Program-made: the position numbers and the translations under genes
Shown here: in pieces, positions 11,521 through 24,200 of the stretch
How the letters are laid out: each line of letters opens with the position of its first letter
How positions within the stretch are numbered: the stretch's first letter is position 1
NCBI RefSeq assembly: GCF_009730915.1
Contig: NC_052473.1
Coordinates: 17,504,100 to 17,568,099 of the forward strand
Direction of reading: 5' to 3'
DNA: 64,000 nucleotides
DNA from: Dioscorea cayenensis subsp. rotundata
Taxonomy: Eukaryota > Streptophyta > Magnoliopsida > Dioscoreales > Dioscoreaceae
The notes under the pieces: model-generated
Seen by the model: the letters and a program-made list of their open reading frames with translations, nothing else
Database searches by the model: none
Told to the model about the DNA's origin: nothing

Positions 11521-12163
11521 CAGACTGTTTTTATAATTACCAATATTCTGGCTTAATCAGTGTTCAGTAAAAATGGATTTGCTAGATAATACAATGACTC
11601 TCAATCAAATTGACATTAAAATCATCTACACAATGCACAATTACCCCTCCTATTGAACTCCATATGGAGAACAAAGCTTAAAAGTTCCATATATCTTGGC
11701 AGAACAAAGAAAATTTCTAATATATTTTAACGAAACAATCTTACTTCAAATTTGCACAGCAGATTGAACACGACTATTGATCATAAGAAAGAAACACACA
11801 GAAAGCAGACTAGTCAAGAAAATAATATAAAAAATAAATGATAGTATCCAATCAAAATAAATTAATATAATAAACAAAATGTAAACCTAATTTCAACCAA
11901 TCTAACATTTAATGATTATGAGATTATAATGTTGTAAAATGCTAATATTTGAAATTCTCATAGAAGTAACAATTTACTGGATTATAAGTCAAAACTGATT
12001 TCTATCCAGAAACAAATAAATGAACCATGGACATAGAACAAATAATTTACATGCAAAAATTTAAATCCCATCTAGCCAATATGCATAATACATATATAAA
12101 AAATACTGTGATTTTGATATATTCATGAACTAAAACAAATTAAATCTTTATAATTTTTTAATT

Positions 12164-12315
12164 CATGTCATGGAAGCAGATAAACAGGCAGTTAAGATAT
12201 AAAAATCAGAATATAATACAGATTTTGAATTTCATAATTAACCATGTGGTGTAGTATAATTGCATTTATTTACTTCTTAAACATGTCATGGAAGCAGATA
12301 AACGGCAGTTATGAT
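12164..12315 (+). repeat. ~30-bp direct repeat flanking the copia remnant
   Basis: CATGTCATGGAAGCAGATAA occurs near 12165 and again near 12285, each followed by (A)CGGCAGTT or CAGGCAGTT and then a GATAT or GATATC motif. The second copy runs directly into the copia reading frame. The first could be part of an older nested copy of the same element. Confidence 0.5.
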
Positions 12316-12620
12316 ATCTTCACGAAGGCATTGGGTCGTGATCGTTTCCACTTTTTTCTCCGCAAGTTGGGCATTCAGGATCTTCATGCTCCAACTTGAG
12401 GGGGAGTATCAAGGAATGAATTCATCATTATATCAATTAATCAATTAGTTGTAATTGATTGTAATAATGTTGTCATTTGTACCATAGTAGGAGATATCAT
12501 AATTCCAAGCTTGATATTGGGGAGTAAATTAGGGAATTGATTTTTGTCTCTCTTCTATTTATTCCCTCATTGTACTCTAATTGAGATATGAGAAATATTC
12601 TTTAATCTCTTTTCATAATA
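12313..12620 (+). mobile_element. Ty1/copia retrotransposon 3' end: RNase H tail, polypurine tract, partial LTR
   Basis: Bases 12313-12399 encode DIFTKALGRDRFHFFLRKLG then IQDLHAPT and a stop. This is the standard C-terminus of copia Pol (D-(I/F)-x-TKAL ... KLG). The polypurine tract GAGGGGGAG follows immediately (12398-12406), and the 3' LTR begins at about 12407 with TATCAAGGAATG, probably a decayed TG start. The LTR continues to roughly 12600 without a clear end. No 5' part of the element is present in the window. Confidence 0.8.
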
Positions 12621-13174
12621 AGGGAATAAAACATGGTGGTGGTGGGAGAATAATACGAAGGACACCATTTATCTTCAAATATCTGCTTAACCCTTTAGAA
12701 ACTGCTGCTGATTTTGCTGAGACTTTCACTCGCAGAGTCCTTTCCAATCTTCGCTTCCACTACTTGTCCTCCAATGATCATAATCTTGATTATCATGGCG
12801 GATGTGATTAGCTTGTTGAGTCTTTTGAGCAAGCTTTGAGTAAAAGTTGTTTTGCTCGTGAACTTGTTAAGAGATATAATTGCATTGGTTTGGATAATGC
12901 TGGTGTTCCACCTCTAGTGACAAGGTTCACTGACTTTGAAAAGAGAGTATTGAGAAGATTTTACTTTAAACCAGATGATGATGAGTGGGTAGAGCCTATG
13001 AACAATTGGTGTAATTGGTATATCAAGACCATCCATGAAAGGATCTTTCCATCACAAGATTATCAACTGTTTAAAGCCACCGTCAAATACCTCCTTTTCT
13101 CCTTCTTGCATGACAGTGCGGCTCCCTTTACAAGTTTGTTGGCTTTGCTTGGCATCAAAACTATTTCTTCTTAG
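12581..13174 (+). pseudogene. Unrecognised ORF interrupted by one stop codon
   Basis: A single plus-strand frame stays open from 12581 to 13174 except for one TAG at 12809-12811. The part after the stop is well mixed in composition and protein-like, with stretches such as FTDFEKRVLRRFYFKPDDDE, WCNWYIKTIHERIFPSQDY and FKATVKYLLFSFLHDS. It starts inside or just beyond the copia LTR remnant. No known domain was recognised and it has no introns, so it may be a retrocopy or part of an unknown transposable element. Confidence 0.45.
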
Positions 13175-13327
13175 ATTTATGACAACTACAATGGTTTTTG
13201 TTTATTTTTTATCGTATTGCCTTTTCTCTTCAAACTCTTTTTTATTTGTACTTATACCAAGCATTTTATGATATTTACAGTATATATATTATATAATTAC
13301 TTTATTTCTATCTGTATATAATCAAGG

Positions 13328-13512
13328 AACCATGGGTTGGCTCAATGGTAACTACCCATGGTTGTGATCGAAAGTTTTCGAGCTCGAATCTCTCATATTA
13401 CAATTCATGTTCAGTTCTCCCCTCTAGGGTTGCATAACGAGGGTTATCCCTACGAGACCAGTAAAACCATCACTAGTGCATCTATATACCTGTTTGTTTT
13501 TTTTTTTGTTGT
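13328..13512 (+). mobile_element. Possible tRNA-derived SINE
   Basis: GGTTGGCTCAATGGTAACTA resembles a tRNA A-box (T-GGCTCAATGG). About 35 bp later, TCGAGCTCGAATCTCTC resembles a B-box (GTTCGAATCC). The element continues for about 120 bp and ends near a T-run at 13498-13508. Plant Au-type SINEs have this layout and a short T-rich 3' end. No target duplication could be confirmed. Confidence 0.5.
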
Positions 13513-13816
13513 CGCTTGTCGATTTTCTATTAACAAATAATTATAAGAGGTTTTTGATGGGTGGAATTGGTGATATGTGGTTTTTTTAAAACGCTGATGT
13601 TGCTTTTAAAAAATCCAATACAGAGAATATAATTATTTATTAATTATTACAATGGATAACTTTGAGGCATTTATTTATTATCCATATCGCAGGGCTTGCA
13701 ACATGAGCTTAAGGATCTCTTCCCTTCTCTAGGAGAACATGTGTCTATTTTGTGTGTTTTTTTTATCTATTATATTCCACTTCTATTGAACTATGTACTT
13801 TTGCTATGTTGTTTGT

Positions 13817-15590
13817 TTTTTTTTTTGAAATAAATGTGGATAAACCACAGATTTATTGAATAGGAAAAGACAGTACAAAGTAGGAAACTCCTCTCACCAG
13901 GGGTGAGGAGGAACAGAATACAGCAAAAGGAAGTAAAAAGACGAGAAAAAAAATCTAAGTAGGCGGAAGACACCGTCTGGCATCTCAGGCCTTCCTAGAA
14001 AGACATCATGAGCAACTACTCCTGAGCAGCATCAGGGTTGGAGTCCCCTGCGGGGTTTGGGCCTCTGGCGATGAGGAAGTTGAGAGAGCGCTTGATCTTC
14101 TGAGAAGCTTCATTGAGAGATTGCTGGTGGCTATCAGTAGCTGTTGAGAACCAAGAGAGAAGCATATTAGCACTTTAAACACAATGTTGTAAGGCGGTAA
14201 CACATTCAAGTGAAAAATACGCGTATTTTGTTCAATCCAAATGTTCCACAAGATTGCACGGGAGATAAGGTCCCAGAGGATACGGTGCTCAGGGGTGAAG
14301 GTTGGTATCCAAGTGTTCCACAGTAGAGTAATTGATTGAGGTGATGAATTTAAATCTAAAGCCTGAGAATAAAATGCCCAAATACGCTTAGAATAATCAC
14401 AGTTGAGAAAGAGGTGATTCAGGCTTTCAGAGGCATTATGACAAAGGACACATGTATCTGAGGAATATAGAGTATTGCACCTTTTCTTGAAAAGATTTGT
14501 GAGAGTAAGAATTTTGTCTTCCCTAGCAAGCCAACATAAAAGGGTAATTTTTCTAGGGCAACGAATTTTCCAAATGAGAGAGTGATGCGAGCTGCGCAAG
14601 CCACCATCAATAAGAAATTTGTAAAAAGATTTGACCGTGAAATTGCCATTTTTTTTCTAGAGCCCAAGTAGGAGTGTCGCCCTGATTAGGGGAGCAATCA
14701 GGGATAATTTCCAGAAGAGGAGATAACATGTCACGTGAGACTGAAGGAAATAACGTCTCAGGATTATTTAGATGTTGAGAAAATTGTCGAATGGTTATCC
14801 CAGGAAAAGTACATTGCGAGAAGAGAGTTGGCCAGATATCTTTAAGAACAAGCCCAGCGTGCCAACAATCAAACCAAAGGAATGTGTTAGAACCACTTCT
14901 GATAGTTTTGTTTAGGCAAGAGCGGAAGGGAATTAAAGTGGATGTCACTCCGGCCCAAAAAAAGGATTTATTTCTAGGAGGAGTGTGGTACAACAAACCG
15001 TTTGCATTGTTGAAGGAGTAGTTAGATTGAATGATTTTAGCCCACCCACAGTTAGGGTTGCAAGATAATTTCCACCACCACTTCCCAAGTAAAGCTTTAT
15101 TAAATTCCTGAAGGTTGAGAACTCCCCAGCCTCCCATGTCGCGTGGTCTATTGATCCTATTCTAGGCGATCAGCCGGATTCCTTTAGGGCCCAGATCAGG
15201 GCCCTTCCAAAGGAAATCTCTTCGGATTTGATCAATATCTTTGATCACCCAAATAGGGAGCTTAAAGACAGACATCCAGTAAACTGGAATGGTGAAAAGT
15301 ACAGAGTTCACAAGGGTTAGACGTCCACCCAGAGATAAGTAATTTGCTTTCCAAGAAGTAAGTCTAGAGCGAACCATGCCAGTGAGTTTTGCCCAGTCAA
15401 TACGCCTTGGTCTTCGACCAGAAAGAGGAATCCCTAAATAAGTAATTGGCAGACAATTTCTGGAGCAGTTTAGGATTCTGGCAGAAGAGTGGTGTGGTTG
15501 GAATCCGTAGTTTGTAGAGTGCAAGCAACTTTTTGAGTAATTTATGGATAAGCCTGAAGATCCCTCAAAAAGATAAAGAATTGGCTGATT
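13817..15590 (-). mobile_element. 5'-truncated L1-type LINE (RT C-terminus, zinc knuckle, poly-A tail)
   Basis: Minus-strand L1-type LINE. It enters within the reverse-transcriptase C-terminal region (SGLSINYSKSCL near 15550, then CLPITYLGIPLSG and DWAKLTGMVRSRLTSWKANY). It continues through FRRDFLWKG-type sequence and RDMGGWGVLNLQEFNKALLG, and ends with a zf-RVT motif CVLCHNASESLNHLFLNC (C-x2-C-x7-H-x4-C). There are two lesions: a TAG where Trp is expected near 15163, and a one-base shift in the A-run at about 14652-14658. The 3' UTR ends in a poly-A tail, seen as the T-run 13819-13828 on the plus strand. The element is recent enough that nearly all of its frame is readable. Confidence 0.85.
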
Positions 15591-16536
15591 TATCTGAATG
15601 CAGTACTTGTTCTAATGGAAACAAAAGATAAGTAATTGTTCTTACGTTTGTTTTTTCTCAGTTATTTGTGTAACAATTGGCTGATTTATCTGAATGCAGT
15701 ACTTTTGCCCTTTTGTCTTTGTTGTAATTTTTTTAATAAATTTAATTAATCTACTTTGTTAAAAAAAAATAAATTCTATAGTTAAATCAGTTTATATTAA
15801 ATCCTTTCTTATTTTTTAATTTTTTTTTTTAAGTTTTTGGTTTAAAAAATATTTAACATTATTTATTTGGTATTACATTAAATATTAAAAATACAAATAT
15901 ATATAGGAGACTAATAGATAATATTATTATATTAAATAAGATCTTCTAATGGAAACAAATGATAATTTGGAGAGGGTTTTAAGAAAGATTTTTAAACTCT
16001 TTTTTAAAGAATTTTCTCTATTGCATTATGAACATAAGATTTAATGGAATTGATTTCATCATGGGCATTTAAGTTTGGTTTATATTAAACATTTAATAAG
16101 ACCTACTAATAGAAACGGATGGCCTTTGAAAATTGAAAATCTTTTGCTAAATTTATATAGAATTATTTGTTTAAAAAAAATAAACAACATTTATTTGGTG
16201 TTACATAAAATATGAAAAATAAAAAAAATAGTGTGTTATCAATAAAAAATTATAATTAAATGAATAAAAAAAATTTACAACATTTATTTGGTATTACATT
16301 AAATTACAACATGGGCTTTATTTTTTTTAAAAAAAATTACCAATAGTTTCATATTTATTAAATGATATAGATTGGGTTTATGGGAAGATGAATAGACAAT
16401 TGTAGAAGAAGATGAAAAATCTAAAATAAAAGAAATTAAATGATGGTATTAATATATATATTGCCCATATTCTAATGAAGATGAATAACAATGCCTTTTC
16501 TTGGTATATGTTTGTTTTTCACATAAGTGTCTATAA
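15591..16536. other. AT-rich intergenic DNA
   Basis: No gene was recognised. GGCTGATTTATCTGAATGCA occurs twice (near 15583 and 15676), a short local duplication at the LINE's 5' border. ATTTGGTGTTACAT- and ATTTGGTATTACAT-type motifs recur between 15860 and 16310, suggesting old tandem AT-rich repeats. Confidence 0.4.
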
Positions 16537-16888
16537 TAGACCTGTCCATGGGTCGGGCCGGGCCGGATTTGGGCCGGGCTTGAATCAAAATTACTAAAGT
16601 TCAACCTTGCCCAAGCCCGGCCCGGCCCGAAAATTCGGGCCTTAATCCTTATCCAAGCCCGCTCAAATTTAATGACCTCTACCCAAGGCCCACCCAAGCC
16701 CGCCCAAATAGTTTTTATTAAATAATATATAAATTATAAAAAAAATTTAACAATATTATTAATATGTGGATATGACCAAATATTATTCTACAAAATATTT
16801 AAAAGTTAAAATACCAAATATAAATCTTTATTTAATTAAAACAACTAAAATTCAAATCATTATAATTAATGGCAATCAAATATATAAT

Positions 16889-16924
<36 letters not shown>

Positions 16925-17146
16925 ATAAGTATATACCAACCTAATTAATAAATATATTTATAATATGGGCTGGGCCGGGCCAGGTCGGGCTTTAAACAAC
17001 AAAACCCAAACCCGGCCCATTTTTTAAACGGGCTTCTTTTTTTGTCCAAGGCCCGGACATCGGGCCTTATATATTTGTCCAAACCCGCCCAAATTTCGGG
17101 CGGGCCTTCGGGTTTGGGCGGGTAGCCCGGCCCTTGGACAGGTCTA
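16537..17146. mobile_element. hAT-like MITE, 610 bp, with perfect 8-bp target duplication
   Basis: Left end TAGACCTGTCCATGGG; right end CCCTTGGACAGGTCTA. The terminal ~12 bp are inverted repeats. Both sides are flanked by GTCTATAA (16529-16536 and 17147-17154), an 8-bp target duplication as made by hAT transposases. The subterminal regions are rich in GGGCC/GGCCC motifs (for example GGGCCGGGCC), while the centre is AT-rich with a (TA)n run at about 16882-16920. There is no transposase, so it is non-autonomous. Confidence 0.9.
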
Positions 17147-17379
17147 GTCTATAATGTTACTATTTAGTTTATCATAGTTTTATTATTATTATTTTTTTTA
17201 ATTTGATTGTTCAATCATTTTTTGTTAGGTTGTGTTCTTTTTATTCCAAATATCACAATTGTTTGATATGTTCTAATTTGGATTAATTCGCATGTTGTGA
17301 AAAGCCAAGTTAGTGTTTTGCTAAAAGTTTTTAAATCTATTTTTTCAAATTATCTATACATACTATTAAAGTAGATATA

Positions 17380-17845
17380 TAATCTGTTCCTTGTTCAAGG
17401 AACAAATTAAATTTTTTTTATTATATTTAAGTTTTTATTTATATTACTTATGATATTAATAATTGAAAATTTTTAATTGCACTTATTTATTTATACTATG
17501 AGTTGTTTAATTATATTATTTTTATAATATACTCCCAGAGTATTTGAAGGAATAAATTTAAATTTTTAATTATATTTAAGTATTTATATATATTATTTAT
17601 GATATTAATAATAGAAAAAACTTTAATTGTACTTATTTATTTATGCAATAAATATCCATAAAACCTTTAAAATCTGAAGTATACAAAATCCTTGTATGAG
17701 TTGTTTAATTATATTATTTTTATAATCTGCTCCTGTTTCAAAGAACAAATTTAAAATTTTTAATTATATTTAAGTTTTTTTTATATTACTTATGATATTA
17801 ATAATTAAAAAAATTTTAATTGTACTTATTTATTTATGCAAAACT
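17380..17845. repeat. Three ~150-190-bp AT-rich tandem units
   Basis: Three diverged units start near 17382, 17530 and 17728 with CTGTTCC-, TACTCCC- and CTGCTCC-type sequence. Each is followed by AATTATATTTAAG, TTATGATATTAATAATTGAA and TGTACTTATTTATTTAT motifs. Non-coding. Confidence 0.6.
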
Positions 17846-18253
17846 CAGGAAGAATGTCTAGTATCTATTTGAGTTAACATGATAAATTACTATTATAAAA
17901 TTGCATATATATATATATATATCCTCAAAAGTATTAAATTTGCCAATTGGGGTATTCACATAAATACAATGTATTAAACTTGAACCAAAATGTTTCACAT
18001 TTACAGCAATGACAAACTTGGAAATACTAATATACACCACCACTTATATGAGAATAATTCAAGAATACACAAACGTATATACATGAGTAATATATATATA
18101 TATATATATACTAATCTCCAAGTGAAGCTAATGACATTCAAGAACCATAGGAGATGAGGCAATTTGAATCTATAACCTTTGGTTTTAATTTATTATTTTT
18201 CCTACTTTTATGTTACATAAAAAATCTTCATCAAATCTGAGCATTTCTTGGTT

Positions 18254-21200
18254 TCAGTTTTTGTACTTCTTCCTGCAAACAAATATACCTACATCGCACA
18301 ACGAAGTGAATTTAAATTATCATTATAAATTTATATGTTACTCGCTTAATATCATACTGTTTCAGAAAAGAATAAAATGATGAAAAGTGAGTTAATTTCA
18401 TTCATTATATGTAGCTACCTCAGTTGCAGAGCTGTAAGCTCTTGAATTAAATCTTTCTCCCTTTCATTTTCCAGCTGCAATAAACATGCATGCAAATGGA
18501 TTAGTAAAATGTTTGGACATTTGCAAAAAAAAATGTTAATTTCTAGATTGATGTAGAGATTATTTCTAAGTTCATAGATTTCAAAAAAATTAAAAAGAAA
18601 AGCAAAAAGCAAATAGGAGTATATCATAATTACATTGTGAAGTAACAAAGTTATGTAATTTGAGATAAACTTATGCAACAAGAGATACATATGTTGTTAA
18701 CTTACTGATAATTTATCTGTCACAGCACCAGCACCAGGTGATACTAGACATGATCCTTCAGTTGATTGGTTGGCTGCACAAATTGTTAGTTTATTCAGTT
18801 TTCGTTTTTGTTTTGTGGTGGGGATGGTGGTTCAGAATTAAAAATATCGAATGAGGTATGAGTAAACTCGAGTAATACCCGAAGAGTCACCGGCACACAA
18901 TTGCTTCATCAAACCAAGAATATTATCCTGTTAAAAGAACCACAGTAAATAAAGAAAATAGTGATAATCTAACTGGCATTAGTTGATATATTTTCATACC
19001 CTTTGCTGAATATTTGCCTGCAAAATAGAATTCAACTGCAGAAAAAGTGAGTAGCTAGGAATATTTGATGTAAGATCAGATGGCGATGATGCACACAGTG
19101 TGGGAAGTGGAGAAATCACCTGCATTGCAGGTGACTTCTAAATTAAACATGTATGGAAGAAGCAAACATAATCTTACAAATCTGGTTTTAACTTCTTTCA
19201 CATGTCAAAATATTAACAATTTAGAAGGGAAATATCAAGAAAACTATGAGTTGAAGCAATGATGTCCAGAAATTACTCAATTTGTTTGCATGAAACACAA
19301 AGTGCAATGCAAGCTGATATTACTCATAAGCATAGTGTTAGTCAATGTTTTTCACAGATTATTTCAGCTAGGCTGACAGCATTATGTTTTTGTCTCTGTT
19401 TTCACAACTGCGAATAATACTCTCTTCCAGAAGCAACATTAAGAACAGACTGAAGTTTCAAGAAAGGACGAACTATAATATGCTGCTAACCTGCATACTA
19501 TGACTTTTTGGAAGGCTAAGAGGTGGAAGGGCCTGAAAGGAAAAACACAATCATCAGTTCAAACTCACAATATTTCAGCACTAATTATGTCACAAAGGCC
19601 GGTGACATGCCTTGTCCATATCAACACTCTCAGATGTCACTTTGAAACGTCCCTTTTGTTGCACCACTGGAACTTTTGATTTATCTTCAAGGTCTTCCGC
19701 ACTGGTTACTGCAGCAACATTGCTAATATAAGAACATGGATCATACGACAAAACAGGAGAACGGAAAAGTTATGTAATAAGAAAATATTTGCATAGAATA
19801 AAAAGAGAAAAAAAAAGGCTTACCCTTTCCTGGAGGCTTGACTGCTTTGGCTATTGCTTCATGGGGAGAGTCATTCACTCCGAGGGATCCTCCTCCACTG
19901 CAGATGCTCTGAACCTGAGTTTGTTGCTTAAAACTGTTGAAGAGAATGAAGTCAAATGCAGCATGTGAAAAAGTTCAAAATAAGTGAAAAAACTAGAGCA
20001 AATGAAAAGATAACCTTAACCAGATAACTAAAGGCCGGGGTGAAAAAGGGCCACAGTAGTATTAAACTCAGCCAGCTAAAACTGAAAAATCAAAAATCTT
20101 GGAGGAAGTCTAGGGCAAATCTATTAGCATACTATAAGATGAAAATTTGTAGTTGAACTAAATGAAATGAATGCCTCAGCTTCTTACCCACAAAACAGAT
20201 TACCTTCCTCTAAATATAGGACTAAGGCTTTTAAAACAATGACTAAATGGTTAAATGTACCGCCATTGTAGACATGTACCACTAAATATGACAAATTTGC
20301 TCTACTATGAAAGATCATATTACTTTTTTCAAGACAACACTTAAAAAGAAAATAAATCTATGTTCTGAACATCAGTAAGCTATTGATCAATGCCAAAAAG
20401 TGAAAAGAAATCTTAAAAAAAATGTATTTTATTGGAAAAGGGACTAAAAATTAGCAAAAGAGTCAAAATCTGATTTTCCATATTCATCATGCAATCAATG
20501 AACAAGGTACATCAGATGCAGGTAATTGCAAAACTGTAATCCACGAGAACCAAAACCATGTAAACGAAAATTCTCAGTAGAGGCAAGACAGTCCTGTATG
20601 GGCACAATAACAGACTAGATTCAAGCTTGATACATCAGGATCATTTAGGATATTTAACAATTGTCATATATGAGAGGAAGTGGCCAAACCTATCTGCTTT
20701 TGATAAGGGAGGAATGCCTGGTGAACAAGAACCCGAAGATGTTCTCCGTTCATGACAAGCATGAGTTGGTGCACATTCAAAAAATTTCTCATTGGCGTCT
20801 GGTGATCCAGAGTTGCCATGATTGCTACATGTCTGCAAACTATTTAGAGTTGGATATTGATCACCACCAGAGCTAGATGCCTTGGACTCATTGTCAAACA
20901 CATCAGAGACAGATCTGGAGAAAGAATCAATTTTTTGTTATGCTAAAGACTATCCATAGTGACTAGAAACAATGAAGAAATGTGATGCAATATTTTGTGA
21001 AATCTGCTAAGTAAAAGATAAGCATAAATGACAACATATGCCATGGATCATCACTAATGAATAAAGTCATAGCTAAAAAGCACGAAGGCATGTGCCATAA
21101 TATTGAACAAAGCATGCCATGTCAGAAATATCTTAAATTTCTATGTTTTAGCAAGATTTCATTATGACAGTCAAAGCAGAGAAGTTGATATGTTTGGCAG

Positions 21201-24200
21201 TCAGAATAGGGGAGCCATCAAAAACAAAAGGAATAAAGTAATCAAGAGAATCATGAATCAATGCAGGTCAAGTAAGAACTGGCCTCTGATAGCCTCCGGC
21301 TTGATCAGGTGATGGAAAAGCCGCAAGCTTATTCGGCATCACCACGTCACTTTCCTGTTAATTGGAAACATCTTCGCATGCAATTCAGAATGCTTTTCTT
21401 CAAAAATATATTAAAATAAAAAATCCCAAGACGACAGACGTATTACCATGTCATCACTAATGGAACCACTTCTGGAAAACAATGCATTGTCATCGGGCAT
21501 ATTTTCTTGAACAGAAACAAGCTCAAACATAGAACTTGGACTCCTATCTAGGTATTTACCTGGGAGGCTATCTTCACTGTCAGAAATCTGAAAAAACAAA
21601 AAGTTTGAGTTAAGAAGGATGATGACAGATTAAAACGTGAGAATTGAAAATCACTCTTATACCAGTGAAGCTTGTGCCTTTAAATCTTCGATATCAAAGT
21701 TCCAGCTGCTGATGCCTCTTTTATATTCATTCTACAGAAAGCATCAAGTGTTAATATTAACTCCAGACCAACCAGTATAAATATGAAACGACCAAATGCT
21801 GCTAAATTTTCTGCAAACCACAACTAGTACGAGATAGCCAGTAAGCCTGTAGGTTTTCCAAATCTCCCTTCTAATAACGTAGACACAATTTAAAATTTTC
21901 CATTACATAAAAGCAAGCAATGGTAAAGTTGCTCTAAATTTGAGTATTGAGGAAACGCGAGTTTAGGGACAAGGCAATCTACGTTAGTAAACTTATATAT
22001 CGACCTTTCAACTGTTAGATATATGTATGTACAGTTAGATATATGTATGTACAGATGTATACTTGTGTATGTATGTATATCTAACATCAACAACATCTGC
22101 AACCTTGGAATAAACACCATCAGCGTGCCTTAAACATTTCAAACTTGGACCAGGGTTCCAAAACAAACCTGAGATAGTTCTTCCTTCTGCTCATCAGGCA
22201 TTTTCTTTTGTGCAAGCAATTCCTCCTCCTTGGCCTAACATCAAATATGACAATGAAACATTTGGCCAAACAATGACATGTGAGTAATGGATATAGAGTA
22301 AGCTACCCTTAGTGCTTCATAGCGATCACCTAGAGCAGGTAGACCTTCCAAAATTTTTCGGGAGATGTAGTCACTGGATCTGGCTTGCTTGAAAAATGAC
22401 TGCTTCAATAGCTTTTGGGCAGTAGGCCTTTTTGAAGGATCTTTGACCAAGCACATAGCGATCATGTGCTTGAAGGACTAAAGAAAAAGCAATTTCATAA
22501 GAAGAAAAAAACCGAACGAAGATGTTGAGGAGAATTCAGAGAGGCATACCCTCGAGAATCTCTTATTTTTAACTTCCTCAAGGCAAGGTGGAGCATGCTG
22601 CAAGGTCATGAGCAACACCTGCAAAGTGAGTAAAGCTAGTTAACTCCCCGCTGAAGCTATAAAGATTAAAGACATGCAAGGTTGTCTTTTCATGTCACAT
22701 CGAGCAACATCACCCTCCTGAAAACTCCTGATTCAACCATGTTCCCAGTAGTCAACCTCATTGAGTAATATAATCATTTTCATATAGGTCGTGACAAATC
22801 CAAAAGAATTCAAGAGGATTCAGAGAAAAGTTTTTAAGAGTTCTGTTGCAAATGACAATAATCTTATCAGATTCCAAACCCCACCTTCATTGGAGGATAT
22901 TTTGAGAAAGGGGCATGACCATGAGCCAGCTCCAAAGCAGTTATCCCAAAAGACCAAATGTCCGCCCTGCAGAAAATTTAATTTTATACTTGTTTCAGTG
23001 AGAGCAAACATGCGTTTAAATTCCCCTTATCTGTAATTAGCTGAATTGAACAAACAAAGAAAATTAGGAGACTAACTTGAAGTCATATCCACGCAGTTGC
23101 TCCAGCACCTCTGGCGCCATCCTATAGAGAGAATTAGGCTCTCAACTTCATAACATAATCAATGCATGGGACACAAAGATCTGACTGAACATAAATAAAT
23201 TATAAGTAGAAATGAAAATTGTTATATACCAGCAAGGTGTTCCAACGAAGGTATTTCTCGTGCGTTGTCGATCCCCTGAGTCATAAAGGGAAGCAGAAAC
23301 TCCAAAATCTCCAAGCTTTATCCCACCACGTGAATCAACTAATATGTTGCCAGCCTACACAAGAATATGAAATCAAGAGTGATCAGCACTTCATCATGAG
23401 AAACAGGAAAATTAAAAGTCAACATGTTGAAACGCAAAATTTAGACGGCCAACAAAAAGATTTATGATGGGAAAATGAATTTATAGAGGCATGTAGCAAA
23501 AAAAATTAGTCTTTTGGAAAAAAGAAAATGAAAAAAAACAAAAATTATCTAATGAACTTGAGAACTTATCCATCAAGGAGGCAAACAAACAAATATTCTA
23601 ACAGAAACCAACAAACTTCGCTAAATATGACTAGGCCACAGATATATCCGAAAAACTACATGATGTCAGCATAAGGAAAAATGAGGGTAAACCATCACAT
23701 GCATGTGCAAGCGGATGCCTCTAGGTTTTGAATCCATACCTTTATATCTCGATGTATTTCTCCATGTTGATGGAGGTACTCCAGGCCTTTTAATACTTCA
23801 CGTAGTATGCTTGCGATGATGACTTCCTCAAAACCACTTGAAAATGCAGACTTCATAATGTGAAGGCAAGACCCTCCAGCCATATAGGGCATGACAACCC
23901 ACAAATCATGGCCATGCACAAAGGAGCAATGTGCCTTAAGAACATTAGGATGGTCAATCAAGATCATAGTTTTTGCTTCACGGGAGATTGTATTCTGTGC
24001 AAAACAGAGTAGTTAACAATCTGAAATCTGAGTAACAGGAAAATAAATTGTTTTTTAAGTAAATATTAATACTGATAATCATCAGTATCGAATACATCAC
24101 AAGCACTAGTTAAATGACATCAAAAAGAAAATAAGCTGAAATTGTAAGAGAGATCAACAAGAATAGAAACCTGTTATATTTTAATCACATAAACTTTCTT

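Noticed and set aside
14791..15021. Plus-strand 76-codon ORF
   Set aside because: Antisense shadow of the minus-strand LINE coding region.
22791..23036. Plus-strand ORFs overlapping kinase exons in both copies
   Set aside because: Exact antisense of conserved kinase exon 5. Conservation between copies comes from the kinase coding strand.
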